Part shown: one piece after another, positions 18,285-26,624 of the stretch
How positions within the stretch are numbered: the first letter of the stretch is position 1
How the letters are laid out: the number at the start of each line of letters is the position of its first letter
Source of the DNA: Seminavis robusta
Lineage: Eukaryota > Bacillariophyta > Bacillariophyceae > Naviculales > Naviculaceae
Reading direction: 5' to 3'
Length of the DNA: 26,624 nucleotides
NCBI GenBank assembly: GCA_903772945.1
Contig: CAICTM010001575.1
Coordinates: 1-26,624 of the forward strand
Notes under the pieces: generated by a model
What the model was told of the DNA's origin: nothing
Seen by the model: the letters and a program-made list of their open reading frames with translations, nothing else
Database searches by the model: none
Translations under genes and position numbers: made by a program

Positions 18285-19214
18285 ATGTTTGTCGCTGCAT
18301 CTACTCGTGTCCTCGCCGCTGGAAAGCACAATGGCGCCCTTGCCCGTCAGCTTCGTCTGATGTCTTCCATCAATCAGAATAACAGCAACAACAGTTTGTC
18401 TCCTTCTCAAAAGCGCAAGGAAGAACGCAGGAAATTCCACAGCACCAGCCGTCGTGATCAGGCCGATGCTGCCGAAGCCAAGACCGAAGAGCAAGCTCCT
18501 GTTGCCACTGCCGAAAGCAGCGGCATGTTGAACCGTTTCATTGTGACTGCCGAAGTGACTGTCTCCAAGATTTTCCCGGCTGGGTTTGGCTGGCAATCGT
18601 CTTCGATTCTCGCGGAGAACACGTTGGGATATTCTCCCGAGACCATGTCCTTTGCCATGACCACTGGATTGGGTGATGCTGTGGGAGTTTTGGGAGGTCA
18701 CATGCTCTACTACACTGCCAAGAAGAGCGCCGTCGACTCTTCCATCAACCTCACTGCGGAATTGCACACTGGAATTCTTCTCGCCAGTGCTGCCTTTTGC
18801 AGTGGAACTGCATGGCAACCTCTGGTCAATGCCCTCCAAGGTGCTAACTTGTCCTTTAACGAAGTCTTTTTGGGAACCTGGGCCGGTTGCGGACTGGCGT
18901 TCTATGGTGGTCTCCGGGTCGGACGAACCATCCTCAGTGGATACTTGACCCACGTTCATGAACCCACCTACGAGAACAGCAAGAACGACGCCTCCTTGAG
19001 TGTCGCCATTGGTGGAGCCACTGGATTCTTTGTGGGAACCGATGCCGCTTACCTTCCCGAACAAAACTTTTTGATCAAGGCTGTTGGCATTGCCGATGGT
19101 ACTCCCGACCTCACCGGCTGTGCGATTGCTGGGTCCTCCACCGCTCTTGGCTTTGTGTCCGCTCAGTCCGCCTTGAACGTCGTGTACCCTGCCAAGAAGT
19201 GCTGGAATGATTAA
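18285..19214 (+). CDS. Probable mitochondrial multi-pass membrane protein, unknown family
   Basis: 309 residues from ATG 18285. I chose this start because the upstream extension begins at a non-ATG codon and the N-terminus then reads as a mitochondrial presequence: MFVAASTRVLAAGKHNGALARQ is Arg/Ala/Ser-rich without acids. A charged, Gln/Asn/Ser-rich linker (30-78) and an amphipathic stretch follow. Four or five moderately hydrophobic, Gly/Ala-rich segments lie at about 122-142, 160-180, 195-213, 238-255 and 278-300, with small-residue helix-packing patterns such as GLGDAVGVLGGH and AIGGATGFFVG. No enzymatic motif is visible. Codons are strongly biased to C-ending forms and a few preferred codons compared with the neighbouring genes, which suggests high expression. 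Alternatives include a plastid or other organelle membrane protein; the lack of a signal peptide argues against the plastid. Confidence 0.78.
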   Translation: MFVAASTRVLAAGKHNGALARQLRLMSSINQNNSNNSLSPSQKRKEERRKFHSTSRRDQADAAEAKTEEQAPVATAESSGMLNRFIVTAEVTVSKIFPAGFGWQSSSILAENTLGYSPETMSFAMTTGLGDAVGVLGGHMLYYTAKKSAVDSSINLTAELHTGILLASAAFCSGTAWQPLVNALQGANLSFNEVFLGTWAGCGLAFYGGLRVGRTILSGYLTHVHEPTYENSKNDASLSVAIGGATGFFVGTDAAYLPEQNFLIKAVGIADGTPDLTGCAIAGSSTALGFVSAQSALNVVYPAKKCWND

Positions 19215-20897
19215 ACAAATGTTCCCAAGCAAGAGCCAAGCTACAGGGTGAGGTGAAGTAATCATATATATCCCTTTGTACAAATGATCATATCAAGAGT
19301 CGTGTCGCGCCGTTGTTTCGCTGCCGCGACCAACGCAACAAATCAAATTTCTTTTTCCAATTCTATATATCACAAGAAACAAACTTAGGATAGTTCCACA
19401 AATAAGATTAAAAACGATGTTATGGAACTACAGGGTGGCTTCCTGCTCTACGTACTCGAATTACCCTTTTCAGCTTCTGCTACCGTATGTATACAAGCCT
19501 CCCGCGGTCTCACCTTATCAGGTCAGCCATCTTAATTCAAGCCGAGCAAGGAACAAGACAGGGAAGAAACCACCACCCAACGAAGACCTGTTTTATTCCT
19601 TTGGATTGAGCACAGAACGCGAACAAGGATGGCCCACTCAAGTGCTGCTTGCTGGCAGATTCATGATTATTGCTCAGCCCTTTTAACGCCAACATCGTGT
19701 CCATCAAGTCCTTTCCGCGGGAACATTTTGACGAAGGTGCATCTGTGGCAAGACACAAGCATATGGATGTTGCGCCTTTTGCTATGATTGGGGGAACAAC
19801 AATGGAACTCGAGAGTTTGCCATCCTAATTCCCATGATTCTGAACCGGCAAGAAGCCAACCATTTGCTTGTGGCTGAATAGGTTACTCAAGAACTTTAAC
19901 ACCCGGTGGCAAGAACGAAGCAAATAATTGTTTTTCAAGCAACATTATACCGGTAGGTGATGAACAATACGGAACTGCATTGTTGGATGCCAGAGGCGCG
20001 CTACCCAAACAAAAGCAAACTGACTAAGGGTTGGTGGCTGAATGCGGGGATGAAGTAACAGTTCTACATTGCTTACATCCTACCGGTACTGTTCCCTTAG
20101 GGGGAAGATAGCTTGATGGGTGCTGCGACCTGAGTAGCGAGGTCTCGAGTGACGTTGGCTGCAACAAGTTACTGTTGGCTGACGACGAGAAGACTACAGT
20201 AGCTCCAATGCGAGTACCAGCAGGTACTTTCCCGTCGATCAAGAGCCGTTCATGTGCAACGGTCGGTGAGATCTGATTTTTTTCTTTCTTCTTGTGGTGC
20301 TCTTTTGCCCGCATCTCGTTCGAGGTGCGACATGATGGTTCCTCCCTTCTTATGAGGGCAACGGGAAGCATGGCGCGTTGCTTGCAGAAGAGCTCGGTGC
20401 TTTGATGCGCAATTTAAACGAAGCCCCCGTGGTGGTCTGCTATTGCCAAGTTCGGCAACAGCTCTCTCAGTGGGTTTACCGGTATGCACCAATCACCCGG
20501 AAATTAGATCTCTTCCTTGGTGGTTCTTCCCATTAGGAACCCTCTTGCAACTGCGGAACCTGTATCAACCAACAAATCCCAACAATCCTCAATGTACCTG
20601 GAAACCAGGCAACGACAACTCAGTCCTTACGGCTTACGGCGTGTTGGGGAAGGAAGATTCATTTCCTATTCTGAGGGGTGAGCTTCAGCTGGCTTGTCTT
20701 GCCAGCAAAAACAATAAACATTCTAGTGACGGTGCCATACATGTTTTCTGCAGCAGGTTTGCTTTCAAAAGATCAATGTTTTTAAATAGTCGTCACGCTA
20801 ACACTCCAAAAAGCTACTTGGGAGCCAGTGATTACGGTACGGTGGGCTACCGGTAAACCAAAGAGAAGCACCACCCCCAAGCAAATAGTACTTCAAT
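19215..20897. other. Non-coding spacer
   Basis: No supported gene in 1.68 kb between the 3' ends of two convergent genes. It has four TACCGGTA copies (19948, 20081, 20477, 20848). Open frames at 19417-19686, 20024-20371 and 20443-20856 have low-complexity, non-protein-like composition and begin without neighbouring exon signals. Confidence 0.5.
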
Positions 20898-21728
20898 CTA
20901 CCTAGAAGGTGCTGTTGATGTTGCAGGTTGCTGTGGTCGATGAAGCGTCAATATCTGTGTGACATTGGTCAAGTGCACTCGATGTTCCAAAGCCCAAGCG
21001 GCCGATGCATTCTTTTTGGCCGAGTTGACGTCCAAGTCTTTGGTGTCTTCGACCACACTTCCATCCAACTGCTCTACGATCGACGTCATGATTGCCACAA
21101 CAGCTTCCTCGGACAAATTCAAATCCTTTCCCAAGCTCTGCGCAAATTGGAGCGGACACTGAGGGACACTCAAATCCCAAATAAAGTCGTCATGAATCCG
21201 CACGCCATTGACGCACAAGCGAAGACGAACTGGAACCAGAGCCGCTTTTCGTTTTCGCTTGGAGGATTTTTGAGCCGGTTGAGCTTCACTACTAGTACTG
21301 ATAGTTGCTGATTCCTCCTCTTGTCGTTTTCGCTTTTGGGCATTTTCTTCTTCGTCGTCAATGTGCTTGGGGATTCTCAATTTAGTAGTCTTGGCCACAT
21401 GTCGGAGCTGCGGCAAGAGCTGTCTTCGTATCTTTTCTTGCAGCCCAGTAGTCCACAAATCCACCCGATTGGTGAAATGCCGCACGGTGCGTCCCATTCC
21501 GTAGACTTCCAAATCACTGAGCAACGTGTAGGCGAGTTCGTCGGCGTTTCGTTCCAAGGCTTCTTCGAGCGGATCGTACAGCGGAATGGGCCAACAGTAG
21601 CGATCAAAGACCAGCGTGTCGACAATCGCCAGAGAATGATCATTCGACACGACATTGACGCGGAGAGGAACTAAATTGACATTGCTATACGAGGGACGGT
21701 TGGAGTGACTGGAGGCTGCTAACGCCAT
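20898..21728 (-). CDS. SNF5/SMARCB1-family subunit of a SWI/SNF-type remodeller
   Basis: 276 residues, single exon. Two SNF5 repeats are visible. The first (about 18-110) reads VPLRVNVVSNDHSLAIVDTL, then FDRYCWPIPLYDPLEEALE and ADELAYTLLSDLEV. The second (about 165-225) reads VPVRLRLCVNGVRIHDDFIW, then DLSVPQCPLQFAQSLGKDLN and AIMTSIVEQLDG. Between them is a basic linker (KRKRQEEES and KSSKRKRKAA) suited to nuclear import. SNF5 proteins are core, non-ATPase subunits of BAF/SWI-SNF complexes that contact the nucleosome acidic patch. It is short compared with human SMARCB1 (385 residues): the N-terminal winged-helix-like region and the C-terminal coil are lacking, nearer the minimal SFH1/BSH type. 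The start at 21728 is preceded by non-coding sequence and 256 bp separate it from the HSF gene, same strand. Confidence 0.85.
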   Translation of the reverse strand: MALAASSHSNRPSYSNVNLVPLRVNVVSNDHSLAIVDTLVFDRYCWPIPLYDPLEEALERNADELAYTLLSDLEVYGMGRTVRHFTNRVDLWTTGLQEKIRRQLLPQLRHVAKTTKLRIPKHIDDEEENAQKRKRQEEESATISTSSEAQPAQKSSKRKRKAALVPVRLRLCVNGVRIHDDFIWDLSVPQCPLQFAQSLGKDLNLSEEAVVAIMTSIVEQLDGSVVEDTKDLDVNSAKKNASAAWALEHRVHLTNVTQILTLHRPQQPATSTAPSR

Positions 21729-21984
21729 GGTTGGTCTGGAGGGCTAGCTACGGTAGTTATTTGAGCACCGAGAATGAAGGGCTTGTTTTGGTGTTGTCTT
21801 GTGTCTTGGTCAGCTCTTGGCTCTCACTTTCCCTCAAAGCATTCCCGTTCCCTATCACAAGTCAATCACGTGCATGACGAGACACATTTGAAAAGCGTGG
21901 ATGGTGATCGTGGAAACTATAAAAAATTGGTTATCGCACTCTAGCAAAATACGAGAATCTTTTCGAAAGGGCTCAAAGGAGCAA

Positions 21985-23037
21985 CTAGCGTCGAGCAAAA
22001 GCGTCGTTGTTGGATTCCTGACTCTGTGTGGAGAAGCTTGATTGACGTTGGATTCTGTCGTAACCAATTGGAGTTGGTTCAAAGTAGTCGTGTTGTCCTC
22101 TCGCAGCATCTTCAGGACAGGAACGATCCAATTCCCGCAGGAGGCGACTCAGGCAATCATCGCCACAGCAAGCCACAGCCTGTGGAGCAACGCAATCATC
22201 GTCACAGCAAGTCACAGGCTGTGGAACCAGCGGCATTGGCTCAAACAACTTCCAATCTTGCACTTGCCAATCTTCTGAAAAGGGATGCTCCTCCAATTCA
22301 TCCAACAACCTACTGAAGCTCTCATCATTGTCTGGAGACTCGACAGGAAAAACTCCCGTTTCTCTCGAAGCAGATGCACATCCCGTTTTGTGCTGTGAGG
22401 GTTCCATTCTTAGGCCGTCACATGGGCTTGCGTCGAGCAGTGTGCTGGTGACATCATCGAAGAACTTGTCAAGGCCTTGTGTGGGCCGTCCCGTATGTGT
22501 GGGGAGCAACACGCATGGACTCGCCGTCTTCTTCGAAGCACAGTCGAATACCCTTTGGAGGAATAAGTCAGTGGGGGTGGAACTCTTATCCCTTCGTTTG
22601 ATTTCTTTGGCCAGATCTGGCATGTCCTTGCAGAAGAGCTCATGGGAAAGAGCTAGTGGAGAAGGTGCACTCGTTAGTGAGTTAAGAGGCGGGCAGCACA
22701 TACGTAGACAGGGAGTGCATAGGCAGGCACTGTTATTGTCACGCATTCTTGACTTACTTCCTCGTTTTGGGCCTCCGGCAACCCTGGCGAAGCCAAACAG
22801 GCTCAGTTGACGTTTGAACGTGGCAAACTTGATTCGAGGGAACCATATGGGCATGATGACTTCAGTAAACTTCTTTCTGTTATGGATTCTGAAGGATCTT
22901 CCATCTGGTTGCCAACTGAAGATGTCCTTCAGGTGCTTCATCTCAGGTCTCTGGGATGTCATCAGTTCAATGTCTGAAAGACAACCATGCAGTCTCCTCG
23001 GGAAGCTCATGCTGTGGGCCTCTCGTTGTTGCTGCAT
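21985..23037 (-). CDS. HSF-type transcription factor with Cys-rich duplicated C-terminus
   Basis: 350 residues. An HSF DNA-binding domain lies at about 11-95: FPRRLHGCLSD, SWQPDGRSFRIHNRKKF, VIMPIWF, and the recognition helix KFATFKRQLSLFGF (70-83) followed by a Gly/Lys/Arg wing. The SWQ.DG.SF.IH spelling is the diatom-type HSF pattern; diatoms carry a large expanded HSF family. A Cys cluster (CLCTPCLRMCC, 105-115) follows. No clear heptad oligomerisation region (HR-A/B) is visible. The C-terminus holds two related modules starting FSRLLDELEE (241) and LSRLLRELDR (296). Each contains ED, an aromatic pair and FEP-x-P, separated by two CC-x-DDC units at 273-298. The acidic/aromatic composition (EDWQVQDWKLFEP) resembles an activation domain. 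The stimulus it answers to cannot be read from sequence. Confidence 0.82.
   Translation of the reverse strand: MQQQREAHSMSFPRRLHGCLSDIELMTSQRPEMKHLKDIFSWQPDGRSFRIHNRKKFTEVIMPIWFPRIKFATFKRQLSLFGFARVAGGPKRGSKSRMRDNNSACLCTPCLRMCCPPLNSLTSAPSPLALSHELFCKDMPDLAKEIKRRDKSSTPTDLFLQRVFDCASKKTASPCVLLPTHTGRPTQGLDKFFDDVTSTLLDASPCDGLRMEPSQHKTGCASASRETGVFPVESPDNDESFSRLLDELEEHPFSEDWQVQDWKLFEPMPLVPQPVTCCDDDCVAPQAVACCGDDCLSRLLRELDRSCPEDAARGQHDYFEPTPIGYDRIQRQSSFSTQSQESNNDAFARR
22144..22221 (-). repeat. Two tandem 39-bp coding repeats (CC-x-DDC motif)
   Basis: In-frame tandem duplication encoding QPVTCCDDDCVAP and QAVACCGDDCLSR (residues 273-298 of the HSF-like protein). The DNA units are nearly identical, for example GCAATCATCG at 22153 and again at 22192 on the + strand. 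Confidence 0.8.
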
Positions 23038-25195
23038 TTTTCGTCGTCCAACTACTACTAGTCTTTGGAGGGATCCTGAGGCGCTGCGTAGGTCAATTGT
23101 GTTGCAAATCTTATGATGTACTTGGTTCTGAAGTTGTTTTCATCTGTTGCCTTTTTATGGGATGATAATAGATCAACCTTCGAGCGAGGGCAAACTCAAG
23201 AGTGGCTACAGTGGCTACAGGAGCTACTCGTGGGTAGCTAAAACCATACGGTAGACTCTCACTCCCATAGCCAGCTGTTTGAAGAACGGGTACTGAGTAC
23301 ACGTAGGTGAAATGGAAGGTAAAAAACGTCAGCCTACGAGGTGCGAACCACTTGCGCAACTGGGTGGATTCCAAGATACTCACTCTTGGTGACACCGAGG
23401 GTATTCTCTTCGACTTCGACGTCGACCTCGATAACTGAAGACATAGGAGAAGAAAGGAAAGGAAACTCGGAGTAAATTAGGCAATAATTGAAAGTGGGTC
23501 TGGATGCTCTAGATTTCTGAATTGGGAGTTTTGGTCTTGTTCTTCGTTGCGTTGCTGTTACTTCTGGCGATCTTTTTGTTTAACAATCGTTACGGAAGGG
23601 GTTGAAGGAAATCCATGCGAAGTGACCAAGTCCGTGCGGAACACTACGCGGAACGCGGAACTAATGAATGCTACCAGTACCCACTGACGAGCTTTACCCC
23701 TGCAATGTCCAAAGCAAGACTACCGGACACCATAGATCACTCCCACTTTTTGCTGAGAAATAAATACATGCAATGGCTGCATCGTATGCCTATGTAGCAC
23801 TCCGAGTATGTCAATGTAGACCGTAGACATACCGGTAGTCTAATGGCAAACCACAGGAGTTGCAATCCCGTACCGGTCCGGTACCGTACGGAGTAGGACC
23901 TCAGACCAACAGCCAGGTCGGTACCAGGTGTACACCTCCGTACTGTACCGGTATTCGGTTTTGCCTCCGATGATAAAAACACTCCGTGCGTCTTCTGGTG
24001 GACATCACAGTAGCTAGCTTCCAATAACCTCGTTGAGAAGCCTTTGCTACTGGCAACAGGACCAACTAACTAAGCTGTTTCAGGTACCAAGGCAGCCTGG
24101 GGACTGGACTCGGATGTTCTCGTTGCTGGCTGCTCTTCGGTTCGCCTCCAATCGCGAGGTAGTCGCTACCTCCACAAAGTACCTGTAGCAAGTAGCCGGT
24201 TGCCGTCATGACACGGTTTCCATTCTCCAGAAAACACAATCAACTTTCCAGTAGAACTGGCCCAAGGGCTTCGTTTCTTTTTAACTTTTCGGATAACATG
24301 AATACATACATGTTGCAGCTCATGTTGCCCGGTTTTCCATTCGTCCTCTTTCATGGTTGCTGCCGCTGTCCAGCATGGCTCGGTTTTGCCTTCTTCGCCA
24401 GAAGGAACAATCACTCTTTGCAGAACTGGAAAGTGGAAAGGGCTTCTTTCCTATTAAACATTGCGGAGAATTTACTGGAGTACATGCTGCTTGGAATGGT
24501 TGCTGTTGTTGCTCGGTTTTCCAATTCGCTAGCTAGAAGTTGTCCAAAGCAGAATTCACCCAGGGTTTCTTTTCACTGTTTCGGAGAACCTGCAATGTCA
24601 TGATGCCTTTGAATCGTTGCTCTCTACTCAGTCTACTGGAGTACAACAATGTCATGTATGTAATACGTCCATTGTTCGGCTTTTCATTCGCCATGGCTGT
24701 GTCAGCTCTCCGTGGCTGCTGAACTGGCTTCTGCGTTCTTCCTGTGAACTGTGAACATTGCAGAGAACATGCTTGCTGGTGGCTTTTGAACTCTGAACAT
24801 TACAGGAGACAGGAGTAGCTAGCTAGCTAGCAAGCGCAAGTCAAACATATAACTTCCTGTTGTAGCTGTTTGGCTACAGTGAATTACGTAATCAGTTCAA
24901 TCTGTGCTGAAATCTTTTCGAAAGCTGTTTTCTTTGAGAATTGAACAGGACACGATAAAGAACACCAAGCAAACCAATCGATGTAATACTTCTAGATTGT
25001 CCGTTCTAACTAGGTGAGTGCCTCAAACCAACTGTGATTGTCTTATCCCCTCCTTGTTCCTGGATTCAATGCATTACATGTAATCTTCCTCACTGGCAGC
25101 CATTACTTTGCACATCCTAGCTAGCTAGGACCAGTTTCAACCACTTTCTGTGCTTTGGACCGCTTTCAAGCAACTCGCAGAAGAGCTACTGTATT
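23038..25195. other. Non-coding spacer with decayed repeats
   Basis: No supported gene in 2.16 kb. It includes the HSF promoter side, a TCGACGTCGA palindrome at 23416-23425, two TACCGGTA copies (23830, 23946) and TAGC/GCTA runs around 24817-24830 and 25118-25130. Between about 24208 and 24730 degenerate repeats share CGGTTTTCCATTCG-like and CAGAACTGG-like blocks. Confidence 0.5.
24208..24730. repeat. Degenerate tandem-like repeats
   Basis: Similar blocks recur in the same order. Variants of CGGTTTTCCATTCG appear near 24331, 24379, 24512 and 24677. A CAGAACTGG...GGGCTTC...TTTC...CGGA(G/T)AA module appears near 24250, 24420 and 24549. Spacing is irregular (about 130-170 bp), so this looks like an old decayed array, not a recent one. 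Confidence 0.4.
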
Positions 25196-25253
25196 ACCTC
25201 GGCAGTCTTGCTGCCAGAGACCTCAACCCCTTAACCTCGGCAGTCTTGCTGCC
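25196..25253. repeat. 38-bp tandem duplication, second unit interrupted
   Basis: ACCTCGGCAGTCTTGCTGCC begins at 25196 and again at 25234. Unit 1 continues AGAGACCTCAACCCCTT. Unit 2 breaks off at 25252-25253, where the foldback element starts, and resumes after it as AGCCCTCAACCCCTT (25649-25663). Confidence 0.75.
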
Positions 25254-25648
25254 TGCAGGGTGCGGAAATGGGACTCAAGTCAGCAAGTCTGCGTGAAACT
25301 AACGGCTAGTTTCACGCAGAGCCGTTAGTTTCACGCAGTGTTTCACGCAGTTTCACGCGACGTGAAACTAGTACTCAGATCTGCGTGAAACTAGCAGCTA
25401 GTTTCACGCAGAAAAACGGCTAGTTTCACGCAAGCTTTACTAGTGATTACTACGGATAGATTGATAGTTTCACGCACGACTGAACATAGTTTCACGTGCG
25501 TGAAAGTAACGGCTAGTTTGCGTGAAACTAACTAGTTTCACGCAGGAAAACGGCTAGTTTCACGCAGATCTGCGTGAAACACTGCGTGAAACTAACGGCT
25601 AGTTTCACGCAGACGTGGTCAGTTAAGTCCCATTTCCGCACCCTGCAG
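25253..25648. mobile_element. Foldback/MITE-like element with 23-bp terminal inverted repeats
   Basis: The left end (25253-25275, beginning CTGCAGGGTGCGGAAATG) is the exact reverse complement of 25626-25648, and weaker inverted similarity continues inward (GGGACTCAAGTCAG against GGGACTTAACTGAC). The 396-bp element has no open frame, so it would need a transposase supplied elsewhere. CTGCAG at both edges could be terminal repeat or a 6-bp target duplication; the sequence does not decide. The superfamily is not assigned. Confidence 0.8.
25289..25612. repeat. Palindromic array of GTTTCACGC/GCGTGAAAC words
   Basis: About 11 forward and 7 reverse copies of GTTTCACGC (allowing one mismatch) fill the interior of the element. 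Several pair locally: 25289-25319 (13-bp arms, 5-base loop), 25381-25411 (15-bp arms, 1-base centre), 25519-25544 (12-bp arms, 2-base centre), 25557-25580 (perfect 24-bp palindrome) and 25582-25612, which has the same sequence as 25289-25319. Confidence 0.9.
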
Positions 25649-25861
25649 AGCCCTCAACCCCTTTCAAAATAAGACCAGTCACACTAAAAACCTCCACCAT
25701 CCGTCTGTCGTCGTTCGGAGATCCCAGAATCGCGAAGCCGAGATAATCGCGAAAAACAAAAATTAGGTGGCTCATAAGCGTTCCAGCACCAAAACAGAGC
25801 CAAATCAGGCACTTACCTTATAGCAACCTCATTAACTCTCATAGAATAGACCTCTATTAGA

Positions 25862-26389
25862 TTAGGATGCTTCAGCAGTGATGCTTCTAGCTGCTCTGGC
25901 CCCTTTGGAAGCCTTTCTGTTGCTCTTAACCTTTGCACGGCGTTCGACGCCTGGATCCTCATTGTACCACTTGAACTCTTTCCTCTTGTCATCCGGCACC
26001 AGAGGCCCCCATTTATCGTGCAGCTCAATCCACTTAATGTCCTGGACACCGATGGCATCAATGGACTCTAATTCCTGCATGCGAAGTAGCCAGTTGGCTT
26101 TCGAATCCCATTCTGGTTCTTTTTGGATCCTCTTCGTGATGGTCTTCTTTTGAATAGTTTCGAGGACAACGGGACCATTTACCCATTCCTGAATAGCAAT
26201 GGTCGCTCCATTATCCCTTGCTGCAGTAGCCACAAACATGTGGTTGTCATCGACACCACTCTTGATCCTGTAAAGGTATTGATTCTCAAACTTGTCGAAG
26301 TCAAACATGTCTTGCTCCGTAACCCATACTGCCTGGACTTGGTCATGAGTGAGGGCTTCAACCATATCCTCCGGAAGGTAGATGTTCGC
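25862..26389 (-). CDS. Last exon of an unrecognised gene
   Basis: Open frame ending in TAA at 25862. I place the exon start at 26389 because a pyrimidine-rich stretch ending CCTTTCAACAG precedes GCGAACATCTACC. The ATG-started extension to 26428 (MSHLLALLLSFQQ) reads as intron. This exon encodes about 175 residues: NIYLPEDMVEALTHDQVQAV, then a region rich in Asp/Glu/Trp (DKFENQYLYRIKSG, IELHDKWGPLVPDDKRKEFK) and a strongly basic tail (RRAKVKSNRKASKGARAARS) that could be a nuclear localisation or nucleic-acid-binding segment. I recognise no domain. Upstream exons lie either in the last 200 bases of the window or beyond it. The gene ends about 210 bp from the foldback element. Confidence 0.55.
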   Translation of the reverse strand, partial: ANIYLPEDMVEALTHDQVQAVWVTEQDMFDFDKFENQYLYRIKSGVDDNHMFVATAARDNGATIAIQEWVNGPVVLETIQKKTITKRIQKEPEWDSKANWLLRMQELESIDAIGVQDIKWIELHDKWGPLVPDDKRKEFKWYNEDPGVERRAKVKSNRKASKGARAARSITAEAS

Positions 26390-26624
26390 CTGTTGAAAGG
26401 ATAGTAGAAGAGCAAGTAGATGAGACAAATATTTCAGGTTTTCGTGTGAAGAACAACAATGATGTCAGTGTGGACGGAGAACAGTAACATCACTGGAAAC
26501 GAAAAACTCTGCCAACAATGAATTTGCTCTGTAGTTTACTTCTGAAGGGGCAGAGTGAACTCCCAGAGTTTTGGTCTAAGTAATGAGTTCGAACAGGCCG
26601 CAGAATGTATGATCCCCCTCCCCC

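Noticed and set aside
20443..20856. 137-codon open frame on the + strand
   Set aside because: Composition is not protein-like, no domain, contains spacer-type TACCGGTA repeats, and no exon signals.
23831..23880. tRNA-like boxes (TAGTCTAATGG and GTTGCAATCCCG)
   Set aside because: The spacing between the two boxes is too short for a tRNA and no cloverleaf can be drawn.
24208..24603. 131-codon open frame
   Set aside because: It coincides with degenerate repeats and has no conserved-looking segments.
25289..25612. CRISPR-like array of short repeats
   Set aside because: Repeats occur in both orientations with no uniform spacers, lie within terminal inverted repeats, and the genome is eukaryotic.
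26390..26428. N-terminal MSHLLALLLSFQQ as a signal peptide of the last gene
   Set aside because: The DNA is a pyrimidine-rich stretch ending CAACAG, typical of a splice acceptor; the hydrophobic look comes from CTT/CTA-rich intron sequence.

Overview
The window looks like nuclear DNA from a diatom, probably a pennate. Evidence: sparse short GT-AG introns (79-177 bp) with GTAAG/GTGAG donors, a bipartite plastid-type presequence, a eukaryotic topoisomerase VI B subunit, a diatom-style heat-shock-factor (HSF) DNA-binding domain, and long AT-rich spacers. No tRNA, rRNA, CRISPR or bacterial operon was found.

Layout. 1-1027 (-): 5' part of a two-exon gene of unknown function with a plastid-type leader. 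1716-4184 (+) and 14171-16615 (-): two near-identical large membrane proteins in inverted orientation. They share a 715-codon core without indels but have unrelated N- and C-termini. Between them lie a UIM-PARP protein (4417-6582, -), a five-exon TOP6B gene (7960-10596, +) and a cytosolic ClpB/HSP101 disaggregase (10797-13550, -, convergent with TOP6B). 16616-18284 is non-coding with an interrupted inverted repeat. 18285-19214 (+) is a probable mitochondrial membrane protein. 20898-21728 (-) is a SNF5-type SWI/SNF subunit and 21985-23037 (-) an HSF-like transcription factor with an internal duplication. 23038-25861 is non-coding and ends in a 396-bp foldback element with about 18 copies of a GTTTCACGC word in both orientations. 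25862-26389 (-) is the last exon of an unrecognised gene.

Functionally this is a mixed neighbourhood: DNA topology/endoreduplication (TOP6B), protein disaggregation (ClpB), ADP-ribosylation linked to ubiquitin (UIM-PARP), chromatin remodelling (SNF5) and transcription (HSF). No gene cluster for a single pathway is evident. The most unusual structures are the inverted paralogue pair, whose divergence pattern suggests gene conversion, and the foldback element. A third is an 8-bp palindrome, TACCGGTA, found 11 times in spacers and not seen in any gene.
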